Shown: positions 38,114 to 49,003, counted from the first letter of the stretch. The stretch: DNA of 64,000 nucleotides from Sinorhizobium sp. BG8 (GCF_016864555.1 NZ_CP044011.1:1159001-1223000); one strand, 5' to 3'. Made by a program: numbers and translations. The notes: generated by a model from the sequence alone, not told the origin.

Positions 38114-39967
38114 TCAGGCGATCGTGAAAAGTTCTATGGCACCGAAGCCGCGGATTTCGTGTGTGCCGAGTGGCCTCAGCGGCCATGTCGTTTCAGCTGC
38201 CGCTGCCGGGCCGATACAGATCGCAGTGCCGAGAAACTTGTTTGCCTCCTGCAGGCGGGAGGCAAGATTGATGGCATTGCCATAGGCGGTGTAGTCGAGC
38301 TTGCCGCCGGCGCCGACCTCACCCAGAAGCGTCATCCCAGTCTCTATGCCGATGCGGGTGCGACCGAAGGCCTGGGCCGAAAATGCCGGCCGGGAACGCA
38401 TTTCCTCGGTCAGCGCAAGGATTTCCACCGCGCAGGCGATCGCCTTGTCGACATGTCCTTCCAGATCCTCCGGGGCGTTGAAGAGCCCATGCACGGCATC
38501 ACCGACCACCTTGTCCACCATGCCGCCGTGCCTGGCGACCACTGCATTCACCTCGGCAAAATAGACGTCGAGCAGGTGTACGAGCTCGTGGCGTCCGATC
38601 TTCTGTGACAGCGTGGAGAACCCCTCGATGTCTGTGAAGAGCGCCGTCACCTGGCGCTCCTCCCCGCCGACCCTTTCCATGTCCGGATTGTCTATGTACC
38701 TGGCGACCACCGATTGCGGCAGGTACTGGCCGAAACGCTGCCGGGCGGTGGCCTCGGCGCGTCGCACGCGAGCGAACTGGGAAAGCGAGGTCACCAGCCC
38801 CACCGCCACAAGCACCAGCGCAATTCCGACCGTGTCGACGAGCAATCCGGTGCGGCTGTAAAGGTAGTTGAAGGCCGCGAACATCAGGGCGAGCGCACCG
38901 GCGACCAGACCGGCCGAAATGACGGGCCTCAACCGGATGCAGGAGATCGCGATGCCGAAGCCTGCGAGCAGCGCGAATGCCGCCTCCAGCGGGATCAGTG
39001 TCCGGGGGCGCATGGGGATGAAGCCGGTGAGGATCCCGCTCGCGACATCGGCGTGAATCTGTACGGATGGTTCGAGCGGCATGGATGCGGTCGCGCGCAG
39101 GCCACCGAGGTTCGGCAGGCTGCTGCCGATCAGCACGACTTTTCCGGAAAGCCGTTTGACGTCTAGCTGGCCGGCCAGCACGTCAGCAGCCGACAAGGTG
39201 CGGGCACCCATTGCGGCCGCATCGCTGGCCACGAAGCGGAGGCTTCCGTCTTCGTCGAGCCGGATGACGCGGGAGTCCTGCCGAAGCCACGCCTGCTCTC
39301 CACCGAGAACGGGCGTGCGCACGTTCGCCGCCAGCCGCGCGATCTCCACGCCGAGCGCCGGATAGGCGGCATTGTCAACGATGGTATAGGCCTGGATCCG
39401 CCGCACAAGCGCGTCCTCGTCTCCGACGAGAAAGGCCGCTGCAGCCGATGTCGCCCGGTCCTGGAACAATGGGCAGGAGCTCTCGGTGCCGTCGATGAAC
39501 CAGAGGTCCGGAATGCTGACGGGTCGTTGCAGCGCGAGTGGCGGAACGGGCTTGGGGAGTGCTTCGGCATTTTCTCCGATGAGGAAGCCGAGCACCGTCG
39601 GAACATCAGCGATGGCAGCAGCCAGCTCGCCATTCGCCCGTTCGGAGGGATCACAATCATCGCTGAAGACGAAATCGAAGGCGATGGCCAGCGGGTGTGC
39701 CGCGCCGATACGCGCAACGAGTGCAGCAGTCTGCGCCCGGGTCCACTCGCCCTCGGAGGAATTTTGGAAAGACTTCCGATCAATGTCGACGACAACCAGC
39801 CTTTCGTCGACGGGCGCCGAGATCCATTGGGACTGTCTGTCGAAAAAGCTCTCGCGCATCCGTTCGAGAAGGCCATCGGCGAAGAAAAGCAGGAAGAGGG
39901 CGCCGGCCAAACTGGTCAGGACGCCTGCGAGGAGCGGCTTGGGACGAACGCGAAAGCCGCTGGCCAC
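38114..39967 (-). CDS. CHASE2-domain adenylate/guanylate cyclase
   Basis: 617-residue membrane sensor cyclase. Helix 1 (residues 12-30) precedes a periplasmic CHASE2 domain with VVVDIDRKSFQ and VVLIGSSLP. Three further helices lie near residues 330-405. The class III cyclase domain has LFTDIEGFS (metal Asp), DKVVGDAVHGLF (second metal Asp and substrate Lys) and LDYTAYGNAINLASRLQ (transition-state Asn/Arg). It is expected to make cAMP in response to an envelope signal; the ligand is unknown. A Crp-family gene ends four bases upstream on the same strand, a tight operon. Confidence 0.92.
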   Translation of the reverse strand: MASGFRVRPKPLLAGVLTSLAGALFLLFFADGLLERMRESFFDRQSQWISAPVDERLVVVDIDRKSFQNSSEGEWTRAQTAALVARIGAAHPLAIAFDFVFSDDCDPSERANGELAAAIADVPTVLGFLIGENAEALPKPVPPLALQRPVSIPDLWFIDGTESSCPLFQDRATSAAAAFLVGDEDALVRRIQAYTIVDNAAYPALGVEIARLAANVRTPVLGGEQAWLRQDSRVIRLDEDGSLRFVASDAAAMGARTLSAADVLAGQLDVKRLSGKVVLIGSSLPNLGGLRATASMPLEPSVQIHADVASGILTGFIPMRPRTLIPLEAAFALLAGFGIAISCIRLRPVISAGLVAGALALMFAAFNYLYSRTGLLVDTVGIALVLVAVGLVTSLSQFARVRRAEATARQRFGQYLPQSVVARYIDNPDMERVGGEERQVTALFTDIEGFSTLSQKIGRHELVHLLDVYFAEVNAVVARHGGMVDKVVGDAVHGLFNAPEDLEGHVDKAIACAVEILALTEEMRSRPAFSAQAFGRTRIGIETGMTLLGEVGAGGKLDYTAYGNAINLASRLQEANKFLGTAICIGPAAAAETTWPLRPLGTHEIRGFGAIELFTIA

Positions 39968-39971
39968 GGGC

Positions 39972-40676
39972 CTACTCGTCGTCCGGTTCGGCTATGCCGA
40001 ACAGCCGCCCGATATGGCAGGTAATGATCCCTTCCGTTCGACGGATGGCTCCGGCCTGCTCGAGCGCGAGGATGGCGCGGTTGATCTTGGGCCGGCTGGC
40101 ACCGACGATTCCTGCAATCTCCGTCTGGCTCAGCGGCAGCTGCAGGTTCGCGCTTTCCGGCAGTTCGTCGCCGTGGATCTGGCGCAACGTTGCAAGAAAG
40201 AAGCGGGCGACACGCGAGTCGAGATCGTAGAGGGCGATGGTCTCGAGCTGTTCTGTGGTCTCTCGAAGCTTGCCGCAAAGATAGGTAATGATCGCCTGTG
40301 CAGCCGGCGGATTGCGCGCAAGCACCTCGAGGAAGTCGCGCTTGCTGATCACATATCCCTCGGTGGCGGTTACCGCGGTCGCGTCGGCTGACCTCGGCTG
40401 TCCGTCGAGGATCGCCATTTCTCCAAGAATGGAACCGGCCTCCAGATGCCGCAGAGAGAGCTCGCGGCCCTGCGGCGTGATCAGGGACAGCTTGATGCGT
40501 CCCGATATGAGGACGATCAGATAGTTGCCCTCGTCGCCGCGCTGAAAAATGACCGTGCCGGCCGACCATTTGCGGAAGGTCACGATGGTCGTGATCTCGC
40601 CGATCGTGTCCTTGCTGAAGCCTTCGAATATCGGGAATGAACGCCAGAACGCCGCACTCTTGTTTATTTCGTTCAT
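39972..40676 (-). CDS. Crp/Fnr-family regulator, operon partner of the CHASE2 cyclase
   Basis: 234 residues: effector barrel (residues 15-125) with cassette LEAGSILGEMAILDGQPRSA, which retains the Gly-Glu and Arg positions of cyclic-nucleotide sensors, a dimerisation helix, and helix-turn-helix SQTEIAGIVGASRPKINRAI. The recognition helix (SRPKINRA) differs from that of Crp, so a different DNA core is expected. Start at ATG 40676 (MNEINKSAAFW). The gene is upstream of and almost contiguous with the cyclase, so it is likely the direct reader of its product. Confidence 0.88.
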   Translation of the reverse strand: MNEINKSAAFWRSFPIFEGFSKDTIGEITTIVTFRKWSAGTVIFQRGDEGNYLIVLISGRIKLSLITPQGRELSLRHLEAGSILGEMAILDGQPRSADATAVTATEGYVISKRDFLEVLARNPPAAQAIITYLCGKLRETTEQLETIALYDLDSRVARFFLATLRQIHGDELPESANLQLPLSQTEIAGIVGASRPKINRAILALEQAGAIRRTEGIITCHIGRLFGIAEPDDE

Positions 40677-40819
40677 TTCCGAAATCCCCTGGGCCGCCGC
40701 CGAGCAAGGAGGCGGTTCGGCACAGGAAATCTTTGCGCAGCCGCGATTGGCTTGCAACAGAAATCAACGATGCAGCGGGGTCGATGCCGGATTTGAGCGG
40801 GAGCCGGCGGCTCGAGGCG

Positions 40820-41011
40820 TTACTGGCATATACGGACGCGTCTCACCTGCCATTGCCCGTCATGATTTTGCACTTTCACGCGCTTGGTGTGGCACTTCTG
40901 CTGGTAGCTGCCATAGTAGCCCCGTCGATCTTGCCCGCCCGCGTTGACGGTTTTCGCAAAGGTGAAGGAAGCGACGGCGATCGCGAGTGCGAGCATGTAG
41001 TGTTGCATCAT
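40820..41011 (-). CDS. Small exported cysteine-containing protein, unknown
   Basis: 63 residues starting MMQHYMLALAIAVASFTFAK; cleavage after NAG or nearby would release a basic mature peptide of about 40 residues ending KCHTKRVKVQ...VRRVRICQ with two Cys that could form a disulfide. The longer frame to 41101 has no ribosome site. It lies upstream of the Crp-cyclase pair on the same strand, and the TGTTCC dyad sits about 60 bases before its start. Confidence 0.65.
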   Translation of the reverse strand: MMQHYMLALAIAVASFTFAKTVNAGGQDRRGYYGSYQQKCHTKRVKVQNHDGQWQVRRVRICQ

Positions 41012-41069
41012 TGGCCCCGGACGGAACGTGTTTCTGTGTGCCGTCATCCCACGCCGGGAGTGGGCGGTC

Positions 41070-41085
41070 TGTTCCCGGCGGAACA
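41070..41085. promoter_or_regulatory. Inverted repeat TGTTCC-CGGC-GGAACA, candidate operator
   Basis: Second copy of the dyad found at 37289-37304, with identical 6-base arms. A second dyad, TTGTTCA-N7-TGAACAA (41091-41111), follows directly. Both lie between the small exported protein gene (leftward) and doxX (rightward), about where promoters are expected. Confidence 0.5.
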
Positions 41086-41190
41086 GGCCGTTGTTCAACA
41101 TAAATGAACAATCTGTTTCGAGGCTGCCAGACTAGTTAAACGAACTATTCCTGTTAAGTTTTTCTCAACCGCAACTCAGGAGTTTTCGCC

Positions 41191-41634
41191 ATGCCGCAGA
41201 ACGCAGTCATCCTCGTAGGACGCATTCTTCTCTCCGTCATGTTCATCATGTCGGGTTTCTCCAAGCTTACAGATCCGAGCGGAACCGCCGGAATGATCAC
41301 GGGTGCCGGCTTCCCGGCCGCCACCGCGCTCGCCTATCTCGCCGGTCTCTTTGAACTCGTAGCCGGCGCCTTCGTGCTCGTGGGCTTCCAGACCAAGATC
41401 ACCGCCTTCCTTCTTGCCCTCTTCTGCGTATTCACCGCTCTCGTCTTCCACAGCGGTGCGATCAACGTTCCGGACTTCCCGGAAGCTGCTAACGGCCTTC
41501 TCACGCTCTTCAACGGCCTGATGATGATGAAGAACCTGGCTATTGCCGGCGGCTTCCTCGTGCTTGCAGCCTTTGGCGCCGGCAGCCTGTCGGTCGATGC
41601 ACGCCGCGGTGCCTACGCCACCGTCAAGGCTTGA
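41191..41634 (+). CDS. DoxX family membrane protein
   Basis: 147-residue inner-membrane protein with four hydrophobic helices. DoxX signature parts are VGRILLSVMFIMSGFSKLTDP, then AYLAGLFELVAGAFVLVGF and FLLALFCVFTALVFH. DoxX proteins are linked to redox or quinone processes in some bacteria, but this subgroup is uncharacterised. Ends before a strong terminator. Confidence 0.9.
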   Translation: MPQNAVILVGRILLSVMFIMSGFSKLTDPSGTAGMITGAGFPAATALAYLAGLFELVAGAFVLVGFQTKITAFLLALFCVFTALVFHSGAINVPDFPEAANGLLTLFNGLMMMKNLAIAGGFLVLAAFGAGSLSVDARRGAYATVKA

Positions 41635-41668
41635 TATCCGACCCTCTCATCGGACGACCGCCCATTAG

Positions 41669-41698
41669 CCCTCCCCGCGCCGCGGGGAGGGTTTTTCT
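41669..41698 (+). terminator. Rho-independent terminator after doxX
   Basis: CCCTCCCCGC pairs with GCGGGGAGGG across a short loop, followed by GTTTTTCTTT. It is a strong stem with a T-run about 35 bases after the doxX stop and separates doxX from pyrE. Confidence 0.9.
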
Positions 41699-41803
41699 TT
41701 GCGCCCGCGGCAAGAACGGAGAAATCGCCGTGCCTGCGACCGAGCCGCTGGAAACCTGAGGCGCAAGCTGCTATGCGCTGGAAAACTGGCCAGGGAGCTC
41801 TCG

Positions 41804-42502
41804 ATGTTTTCCAACTCGTTTCCGGATCGCGATGTCATGGCAGGCCTGATGGCCCGCATGCTCTGGGAGATAAAGGCGGTTCATTTCCGGGCGGACGAGC
41901 CCTACAAACTGGCCTCGGGCATGGCGAGCCCTGTCTACATCGACTGCCGCAAGCTCATCTCCTACCCGAGGATCCGCTCTGCGGTGATGGATTTCGCCGC
42001 CGCGACGATCATGCGTGAGGCCGGCTTCGAGCGGTTCGACGTGGTGGCGGGCGGCGAGACGGCCGGCATACCCTTTGCCGCCTTCCTGGCCGAGCGACTG
42101 GGCCTGCCGATGATCTACGTCCGCAAGAAGCCGAAGGGTCATGGCCGCAACGCCCAGATCGAGGGGCACATGCCCGACGGCGCCCGCGTGCTGGTGATCG
42201 AGGATCTGACGACGGCCGGTGGCTCGATGTTCACCTTCATCGACGCGATCCGCGAAGCCGGCGGCATCGTGGATCATGGCATGGCGCTCTTCTACTACGG
42301 CATCTTCGCGGAAGCACAGACGCGCTTTGCCAATGGCGGCGTTCAACTGCACCACATCGCGACGTGGCGCGACGTGCTTGCAGCCGCACGCTCCGAGCGG
42401 CTTTTCGACGAGAAGACTCTCGCATCCGTAGAGGCCTTCCTCGACGCACCTCTTGTCTGGTCCGGCCGTCACGGCGGGGTCAGCGAGCTTCCCACCGTTT
42501 GA
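41804..42502 (+). CDS. pyrE: Orotate phosphoribosyltransferase
   Basis: Fifth step of pyrimidine synthesis: orotate plus PRPP gives OMP. 232 residues. PRPP-binding motif [14 protein letters not shown] (about residues 128-141), catalytic-loop Lys in [11 protein letters not shown], orotate site [15 protein letters not shown] 41804 ([12 protein letters not shown]) follows AGGGAG by seven bases; the longer upstream frame overlaps the doxX terminator. Confidence 0.94.
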   Translation: MFSNSFPDRDVMAGLMARMLWEIKAVHFRADEPYKLASGMASPVYIDCRKLISYPRIRSAVMDFAAATIMREAGFERFDVVAGGETAGIPFAAFLAERLGLPMIYVRKKPKGHGRNAQIEGHMPDGARVLVIEDLTTAGGSMFTFIDAIREAGGIVDHGMALFYYGIFAEAQTRFANGGVQLHHIATWRDVLAAARSERLFDEKTLASVEAFLDAPLVWSGRHGGVSELPTV

Positions 42503-42508
42503 GAAAGA

Positions 42509-42531
42509 AAGCTGGAGTTTTTCTCCAGCTT
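42509..42531 (+). terminator. Hairpin between pyrE and fructokinase gene
   Basis: AAGCTGGAG and CTCCAGCTT form a perfect 9-base-pair stem around a TTTTT loop, beginning seven bases after the pyrE stop. No T-run follows the stem. Possible terminator or processing signal. The palindrome AATCGATT just downstream (near 42538-42545), before the kinase ribosome site, could be an operator. Confidence 0.5.
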
Positions 42532-42565
42532 CGATTAAATCGATTGAAAATTGGAGGAGAAGCCC

Positions 42566-43492
42566 ATGATCCTGTGTTGTGGCGAGGCGCTGATCGACAT
42601 GCTGCCGCGCAAATCCACGCTCGGCGAGGATGCCTATGCCCCCTATGCAGGCGGCGCAATTTTCAACACTGCCATCGCGCTTGGAAGGCTCGGCGTTCCA
42701 ACCGCATTCTTCACAGGCCTGTCGGACGATATGCTCGGCGATATACTGCGTGAGACGCTGCAGGCCAGCAAGGTCGATTTCTCCCCATGTGCGACGCTTT
42801 CGCGCCCGACGACGGTCGCTTTCGTCAAGCTCGTGAACGGTCAGGCGACCTATGCCTTCTACGACGAAGGCACGGCGGGGCGGATGATCACGGCGGAAAA
42901 CCTGCCCGTACTCGGGGATGATTGCGAGGCGCTGCATTTCGGAGCGATCAGCCTCATTCCGAACCCGTGCGGAGAGACTTACGAAGCACTGTCGGCGCGA
43001 GAGCACGCAAAGCGGGTGATTTCGCTCGATCCCAACATCCGCCCTGGCTTCATCAAGGACAAGCAGGCCCACATGGCCCGCATTAACCGGATGGCCGCCC
43101 AGGCAGACATCATCAAGTTCTCGGACGAGGATCTCGACTGGTTCGGCATGCATGGCACGCACGATGAACTGGCCGCCGAGTGGCTGAAGCGTGGCCCCAA
43201 GCTGGTAGTCATCACCAAGGGAGCCGACGGAGCTGACGGATATACGAGAAACCACAAGGTTTCCGTGCCGGGCGAAAAGGTTGATGTCGTCGACACGATC
43301 GGCGCCGGGGATACGTTCGACGCGGGAGTGCTAGCCTCTCTAAAGCGTAACAACCTGCTTACGAAAGCACAGGTCGCCCAACTCGACGAAAACGCGGTGC
43401 GCGATGCTCTGGCGCTCGGGGCCAAGGCCGCCGCGGTGACAGTGTCTCGTGCCGGCGCGAATCCTCCCTGGGCGCACGAGATCGGGCTCTAG
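42566..43492 (+). CDS. PfkB-family carbohydrate kinase, probable fructokinase
   Basis: 308-residue sugar kinase. N-terminal [12 protein letters not shown], substrate motif [16 protein letters not shown], PfkB signature 2 with the catalytic Asp in [15 protein letters not shown]. The sequence resembles rhizobial fructokinases (D-fructose to fructose-6-phosphate), and pgi, which uses the product, is the convergent neighbour. GGAGGAG lies six bases before ATG 42566. Ketohexose versus other furanose specificity cannot be proven by sequence. Confidence 0.87.
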   Translation: MILCCGEALIDMLPRKSTLGEDAYAPYAGGAIFNTAIALGRLGVPTAFFTGLSDDMLGDILRETLQASKVDFSPCATLSRPTTVAFVKLVNGQATYAFYDEGTAGRMITAENLPVLGDDCEALHFGAISLIPNPCGETYEALSAREHAKRVISLDPNIRPGFIKDKQAHMARINRMAAQADIIKFSDEDLDWFGMHGTHDELAAEWLKRGPKLVVITKGADGADGYTRNHKVSVPGEKVDVVDTIGAGDTFDAGVLASLKRNNLLTKAQVAQLDENAVRDALALGAKAAAVTVSRAGANPPWAHEIGL

Positions 43493-43608
43493 TCTTCCTG
43501 AGGGAGGCCGCGCGGAACACGTGGGCCGCCGTCGCCCGCCTTCCGGCGGGCCGCGGTGTCTGTCTTGCCGCCCGAGTGGTGGGATCAACCCGACCCGGAG
43601 CATTGTAC

Positions 43609-43634
43609 CGACCCTCTCTGTGAGGAGAGGGTCG
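43609..43634. terminator. Hairpin between convergent fructokinase and pgi genes
   Basis: CGACCCTCTC and GAGAGGGTCG pair perfectly around TGTGAG. The A-run is on its right side, so neither strand has the classic stem-then-T order; it may still act as a bidirectional 3' barrier. A second stem, GCCCGCC/GGCGGGC, lies at 43534-43551. Confidence 0.5.
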
Positions 43635-43641
43635 AAAAATG

Positions 43642-45266
<1,625 letters not shown>

Positions 45267-45378
45267 GGGCGGCTCCCTGCGTCAAAATCGTTGCGGCGAT
45301 AGCTAGTCGCTTTGGCCGATGCAAATCAAGTACGCATTGCCGGAAAAATTTAAATCGGTTTATTTCAACGACGTCGGG

Positions 45379-47079
45379 CTATTCGCGCAGGTTCTTCCTG
45401 AGGATCTTGCCCACGTTTGACTTCGGCAACTCCGTGCGGAACTCCACGAATCGGGGTCGCTTGTAGTTGGTGAGGTTCGCCGCGCAGTGCGCCTTGATGG
45501 TGGCCTCGTCGAGGTCGGGATCCTTGCGGACCACGAACAGCTTCACCGCTTCGCCCGAGTGCTCGTCCGGTATGCCGATGGCGGCGCATTCGAGTACGCC
45601 GGGGTATGCCATGGCCACTTCCTCCACCTCGTTGGGGTAGACGTTGAAGCCCGAAACCAGAATCATGTCCTTCTTGCGGTCGACGATCTTGGTATGGCCC
45701 TCGGGGGTCATGAAGCCGATATCACCCGTTCGGAAGTAGCCGTCCGGTGTCATGGCGTTTGCCGTCTCGTCGGGGCGCTGCCAGTAGCCGGCCATGACCT
45801 GAGGACCGCGGATGCAGATCTCGCCGATGCCGCCAAGCGGAAGGGAGTGGCCATCATCGTCGCGGATATCGATCTCGGTGGAGGGTAGCGGCAGCCCGAT
45901 CGTTCCCGTGAAGCCTTGCACGTCGAAACGGTTCGCCGTCGCGACGGGAGACGTTTCCGATAGCCCGTAGCCCTCCGTGATGGAGCAGCCGGTCATCTTC
46001 TGCCAGCGTTCGGCAACCGGCCGCTGCACCGCCATGCCGCCGCCAAGTGCCAGCATCAGCGTGGAAAAGTCGAGCCTGGCGAAGTCCGCGTTGTTCATCA
46101 GTGCGTTGAAGAGCGTGTTCAGCCCCGGGAAGATGTGGACCCGGTACTTGCCGAGTTCCTTCACGAAGGCCGGAATGTCGCGAGGATTGGGGATGAGGAT
46201 GTTGTGGCCGCCGAGCGCCAGGCCCATCAGTCCGTTCACGGTAAGCGCAAAGATATGATAGAGCGGCAGCGCGCAGGCGAAGGTAAGCTGATCGGGTTGC
46301 TGCCGATCGCGGAAGATTGGCGCGATCCACAGCTTGATCTGCTCTGCGTTCGACAGAAGATTGGAGTGCGTGAGGGTCGCGCCCTTGGCAATCCCCGTCG
46401 TGCCTCCCGTATATTGCAGGAACGCCACGTCTTGCGGCGTTGCATCCGCCGGCTTCACCTTCATGCGGGCGCCGTCCTTCAAGACCTGCGCGAAGGGCAC
46501 GTGTCCTGGAAGGGACCAAGCCGGCACCAGTTTCTTGACCCTGCGCACGATGTAATTGACGACAAGGCCCTTGAACCCCAGCATGTCACCCATGCTGGTG
46601 ACGCTGACGTGCCGGATGGCGGTCCGTTCGACAACCTGCTGGACCGTGCCGGCGAAGTTCTCCAGGACGAAGATCGCCTTGGCGCCGGAATCCTTGAGCT
46701 GGTGTTCCAATTCTCTGGGCGTGTAGAGCGGATTAACGTTCACCACCGTAAATCCGGCGCGAAGGATGCCGAAGATGATGACGGGATTCTGCAGGATGTT
46801 CGGCATCATGACGGCGACCCTGTCGCCCTTCACCAGCCCTCTTTCCTGCAGCCAGGCCCCGACTTTCGACGTCTCCCTGTCGAGGTCGCGGAACGTCAGC
46901 GTCTTGCCCATGCAGGTGAACGCCGGCCTTGCGGCAAAGCGACTGCAGCACTGCTCCAGCATGTCGCCGATGGATCGATAGAGAAGAGGGGCGATCTCGG
47001 CGGGCGTGGAGGGCGGATATGACGCAAGCCAGAATTTCTCAGGCGGCAATGTGGATTGGTCCGCGACGGTTACCGACAT
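45379..47079 (-). CDS. fadD: Long-chain fatty-acid-CoA ligase
   Basis: 567-residue ANL-superfamily enzyme that activates fatty acids to acyl-CoA via acyl-AMP. P-loop YTGGTTGIAKGA, A5 motif GYGLSETSP, A7/A8 motifs YFRTGDIGF and DRKKDMILVSGFNVYPNEVE, C-terminal Lys in KSNVGKILRK. ATG 47079 (MSVTVADQSTLPPEKFW) follows GGAGGAG; the longer frame lacks such a site. A dyad-like element at 47192-47214 is shared with the nitronate-monooxygenase-like gene and is a candidate fatty-acid-responsive operator. Confidence 0.92.
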   Translation of the reverse strand: MSVTVADQSTLPPEKFWLASYPPSTPAEIAPLLYRSIGDMLEQCCSRFAARPAFTCMGKTLTFRDLDRETSKVGAWLQERGLVKGDRVAVMMPNILQNPVIIFGILRAGFTVVNVNPLYTPRELEHQLKDSGAKAIFVLENFAGTVQQVVERTAIRHVSVTSMGDMLGFKGLVVNYIVRRVKKLVPAWSLPGHVPFAQVLKDGARMKVKPADATPQDVAFLQYTGGTTGIAKGATLTHSNLLSNAEQIKLWIAPIFRDRQQPDQLTFACALPLYHIFALTVNGLMGLALGGHNILIPNPRDIPAFVKELGKYRVHIFPGLNTLFNALMNNADFARLDFSTLMLALGGGMAVQRPVAERWQKMTGCSITEGYGLSETSPVATANRFDVQGFTGTIGLPLPSTEIDIRDDDGHSLPLGGIGEICIRGPQVMAGYWQRPDETANAMTPDGYFRTGDIGFMTPEGHTKIVDRKKDMILVSGFNVYPNEVEEVAMAYPGVLECAAIGIPDEHSGEAVKLFVVRKDPDLDEATIKAHCAANLTNYKRPRFVEFRTELPKSNVGKILRKNLRE

Positions 47080-47191
47080 GCTATCTCCTCCTTCGCGGCG
47101 CAGGCTTACCCGTATGCACGAAACGGTTCCTCCAAACCACACGTGCCGACAGGATGATGCTTTTGCACCGCGCCTTCAAGCGTATTCGCTA

Positions 47192-47214
47192 TCTTACATT
47201 AACGTAAACGTCAA
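47192..47214 (-). promoter_or_regulatory. Candidate acyl-CoA-catabolism operator upstream of fadD
   Basis: Read toward fadD: TTGACGTTTACG, then TTAATGTAAGA. A near-identical 23-base element lies at 55257-55279 (about 20 of 23 positions shared). The form resembles operators of LiuR/FadR-like regulators of fatty-acid and branched-chain catabolism. It is 113 bases before the fadD start codon. Confidence 0.55.
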
Positions 47215-47374
47215 TGAGTGCATCAACCTCCACTGGTCGCTCTCGCGGGTCGTATACCCGCAACCTGCATCAATGCGCCGCGCCGGGCTAAAATTTCGCG
47301 GTCCCGCACCCCATCTCTCACAAAATATCTATGGTATCTCGCTACAGTCGCGCTATTGAACATGGAGCGGGGCG

Positions 47375-48598
47375 ATGAGGGGTGGCCTTGCCACAGGGGT
47401 AGAGCGAATGACTGCAACGGACCAGACGACACGTTTACCTCCGGCCGAGGTGCGTCCGGCGCGTGCAGCACCTCGCATGATCGGGGCCTTCCGGGCACCC
47501 GGTGTCGCGCTGATCTCGTCGCTCTCGGCTGCGCGGTGGTTGCTGGTTCTCGTCATCATCGCCGGCGTCTATTTCTTCCATGGTTTCGTGGTGCCGGTGC
47601 TCGCTGCACTCGTCATCGCCTTTGCGAGCTGGCCGCTTTATAGCCGGCTGCTCGCGTCCGTGAACAATAGCCGCACCATCGCCGCCTCGCTCGCGATCCT
47701 GATGATCCTTGCCTTTATCATCGTGCCGATCATGTTCGCGGCGACCTACGCATTCCACGAGGTTCGCGACTGGATCGGCTGGGCGGTGGAAATGAACCGT
47801 TCCGGGGCGCCCACGCCACTGTGGATCAAGACGCTGCCGGTCATCGGCGGATGGCTGGACCAGCAATGGATACGCTTTTTCGATCATCCCGGCGGCATCG
47901 GTGAGATTACCCAGATCGTCAGCGGCGCGAACATCGGCAACATCTACCGTGTGGCTCTCGCTGCCGGCGGCGCGGCGTTTCATCTGCTGCTGACGATGTT
48001 GTTCATGCTCATCGCACTCTTCTTCATCTACCGCGACGGCGAAGCCTTCGTGGCGCAGGTTGATCGCCTTGGGGAACGCATCCTGCCGACGCGCTGGGAA
48101 CGGATCTCGCGCGTCGTGCCCGCGACCATCAGCTCAACGGTAACAGGAATGACTCTGATCGCGATCGGCGAGGGCATTGTCCTCGGCGTCGCCTACTGGA
48201 TCGCCGGCGTTCCTTCGGCGGTGACGCTCGGCGTACTCACGGGGCTCATGGCCCTGTTTCCGGGCGGTGCGCCGGTGTCCTTTACGCTCGTATCAATCTA
48301 TCTCGTGGCGAGCGGATCGCCCTTCGCCGGCGTCGCCCTGTTTCTCTGGGGATCGATCGAACTCTTCATCGTCGACAAGACTCTGCGCCCGAAGCTCGTC
48401 GGCGGTCCGATCAAGCTCCCCTTCCTGCCGACGTTCTTCGGCCTGATCGGCGGCGTGAAGACAATGGGCTTCCTTGGCCTCTTCATCGGGCCCGTGCTCA
48501 TGGCCCTGCTCGTCGCGATCTGGCGCGAGTGGATGCATGAGGTCGACATGGCCGAGGAGAGCCCCGATATCCGCAAGCCCGACGTCTTTCCGGGCTAG
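47375..48598 (+). CDS. AI-2E family transporter (PerM-like)
   Basis: 407-residue inner-membrane protein with about eight helices: paired N-terminal helices (WLLVLVIIAGVYFFHGFVVP, then LAALVIAFASWPLYSRL), a central extramembrane domain and a C-terminal helical set with GVLTGLMALFPGGAPVSFTL and KLVGGPIKLPFLPTFFGLIGG, the usual family motif. Family members export AI-2, act as Na+/H+ antiporters or are uncharacterised. ATG 47375 follows GGAGCGGGG; ATG 47408 is an alternative. Confidence 0.87.
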   Translation: MRGGLATGVERMTATDQTTRLPPAEVRPARAAPRMIGAFRAPGVALISSLSAARWLLVLVIIAGVYFFHGFVVPVLAALVIAFASWPLYSRLLASVNNSRTIAASLAILMILAFIIVPIMFAATYAFHEVRDWIGWAVEMNRSGAPTPLWIKTLPVIGGWLDQQWIRFFDHPGGIGEITQIVSGANIGNIYRVALAAGGAAFHLLLTMLFMLIALFFIYRDGEAFVAQVDRLGERILPTRWERISRVVPATISSTVTGMTLIAIGEGIVLGVAYWIAGVPSAVTLGVLTGLMALFPGGAPVSFTLVSIYLVASGSPFAGVALFLWGSIELFIVDKTLRPKLVGGPIKLPFLPTFFGLIGGVKTMGFLGLFIGPVLMALLVAIWREWMHEVDMAEESPDIRKPDVFPG

Positions 48599-48727
48599 CT
48601 CCCACCCCGGGGAGCGGTCTTCGGGGACGACACGTCAGTGGTATCGAGCTATAATGCAACCGTTCGGTCGTCATGCCCGAAGGCGTCCGTTTCGGTCGCA
48701 AAGGCGGGTTTTGTGAGAAGTATCGCC

Positions 48728-49003
48728 ATGAGGAAGCTCTTCCTTGCCATCGCAGCTATCCTGCTCGGCCTTTCCGATGTTTCGCAAGCCGCAGGGCGCT
48801 ATCCCGACCCCATACCAGGCAGCCTGACCTATCATGGCCAGCCGCGGAGCAAACTGAAGAAGGCTCCGGTGGGAAGCATTTTTCAACATCAGTTCCGAGA
48901 TCAGTTTGGATACCTGATGATCGAGACCTATCGAATCCAGCCCGATCGGTCCCTGCTGCTGATCGAGAGGCATGAGGTCTACGACATGTTTGATCATCGC
49001 TAA
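48728..49003 (+). CDS. Small exported protein, unknown
   Basis: 91 residues with a signal peptide MRKLFLAIAAILLGLSDVSQA and a mature domain of about 70 residues (RYPDPIPGSLTYHGQP, VGSIFQHQFRDQFGYLMIETY). No Cys in the mature part and no recognised domain. ATG 48728 is chosen because the signal peptide begins exactly there. Separate from the AI-2E gene by 129 bases. Confidence 0.72.
   Translation: MRKLFLAIAAILLGLSDVSQAAGRYPDPIPGSLTYHGQPRSKLKKAPVGSIFQHQFRDQFGYLMIETYRIQPDRSLLLIERHEVYDMFDHR

Noticed and set aside
38096-38285. C-terminal 63 residues of the uncorrected FecR frame as a real domain
   Set aside because: They overlap the cyclase coding strand in antisense and vanish when one G is restored at 38050-38054.
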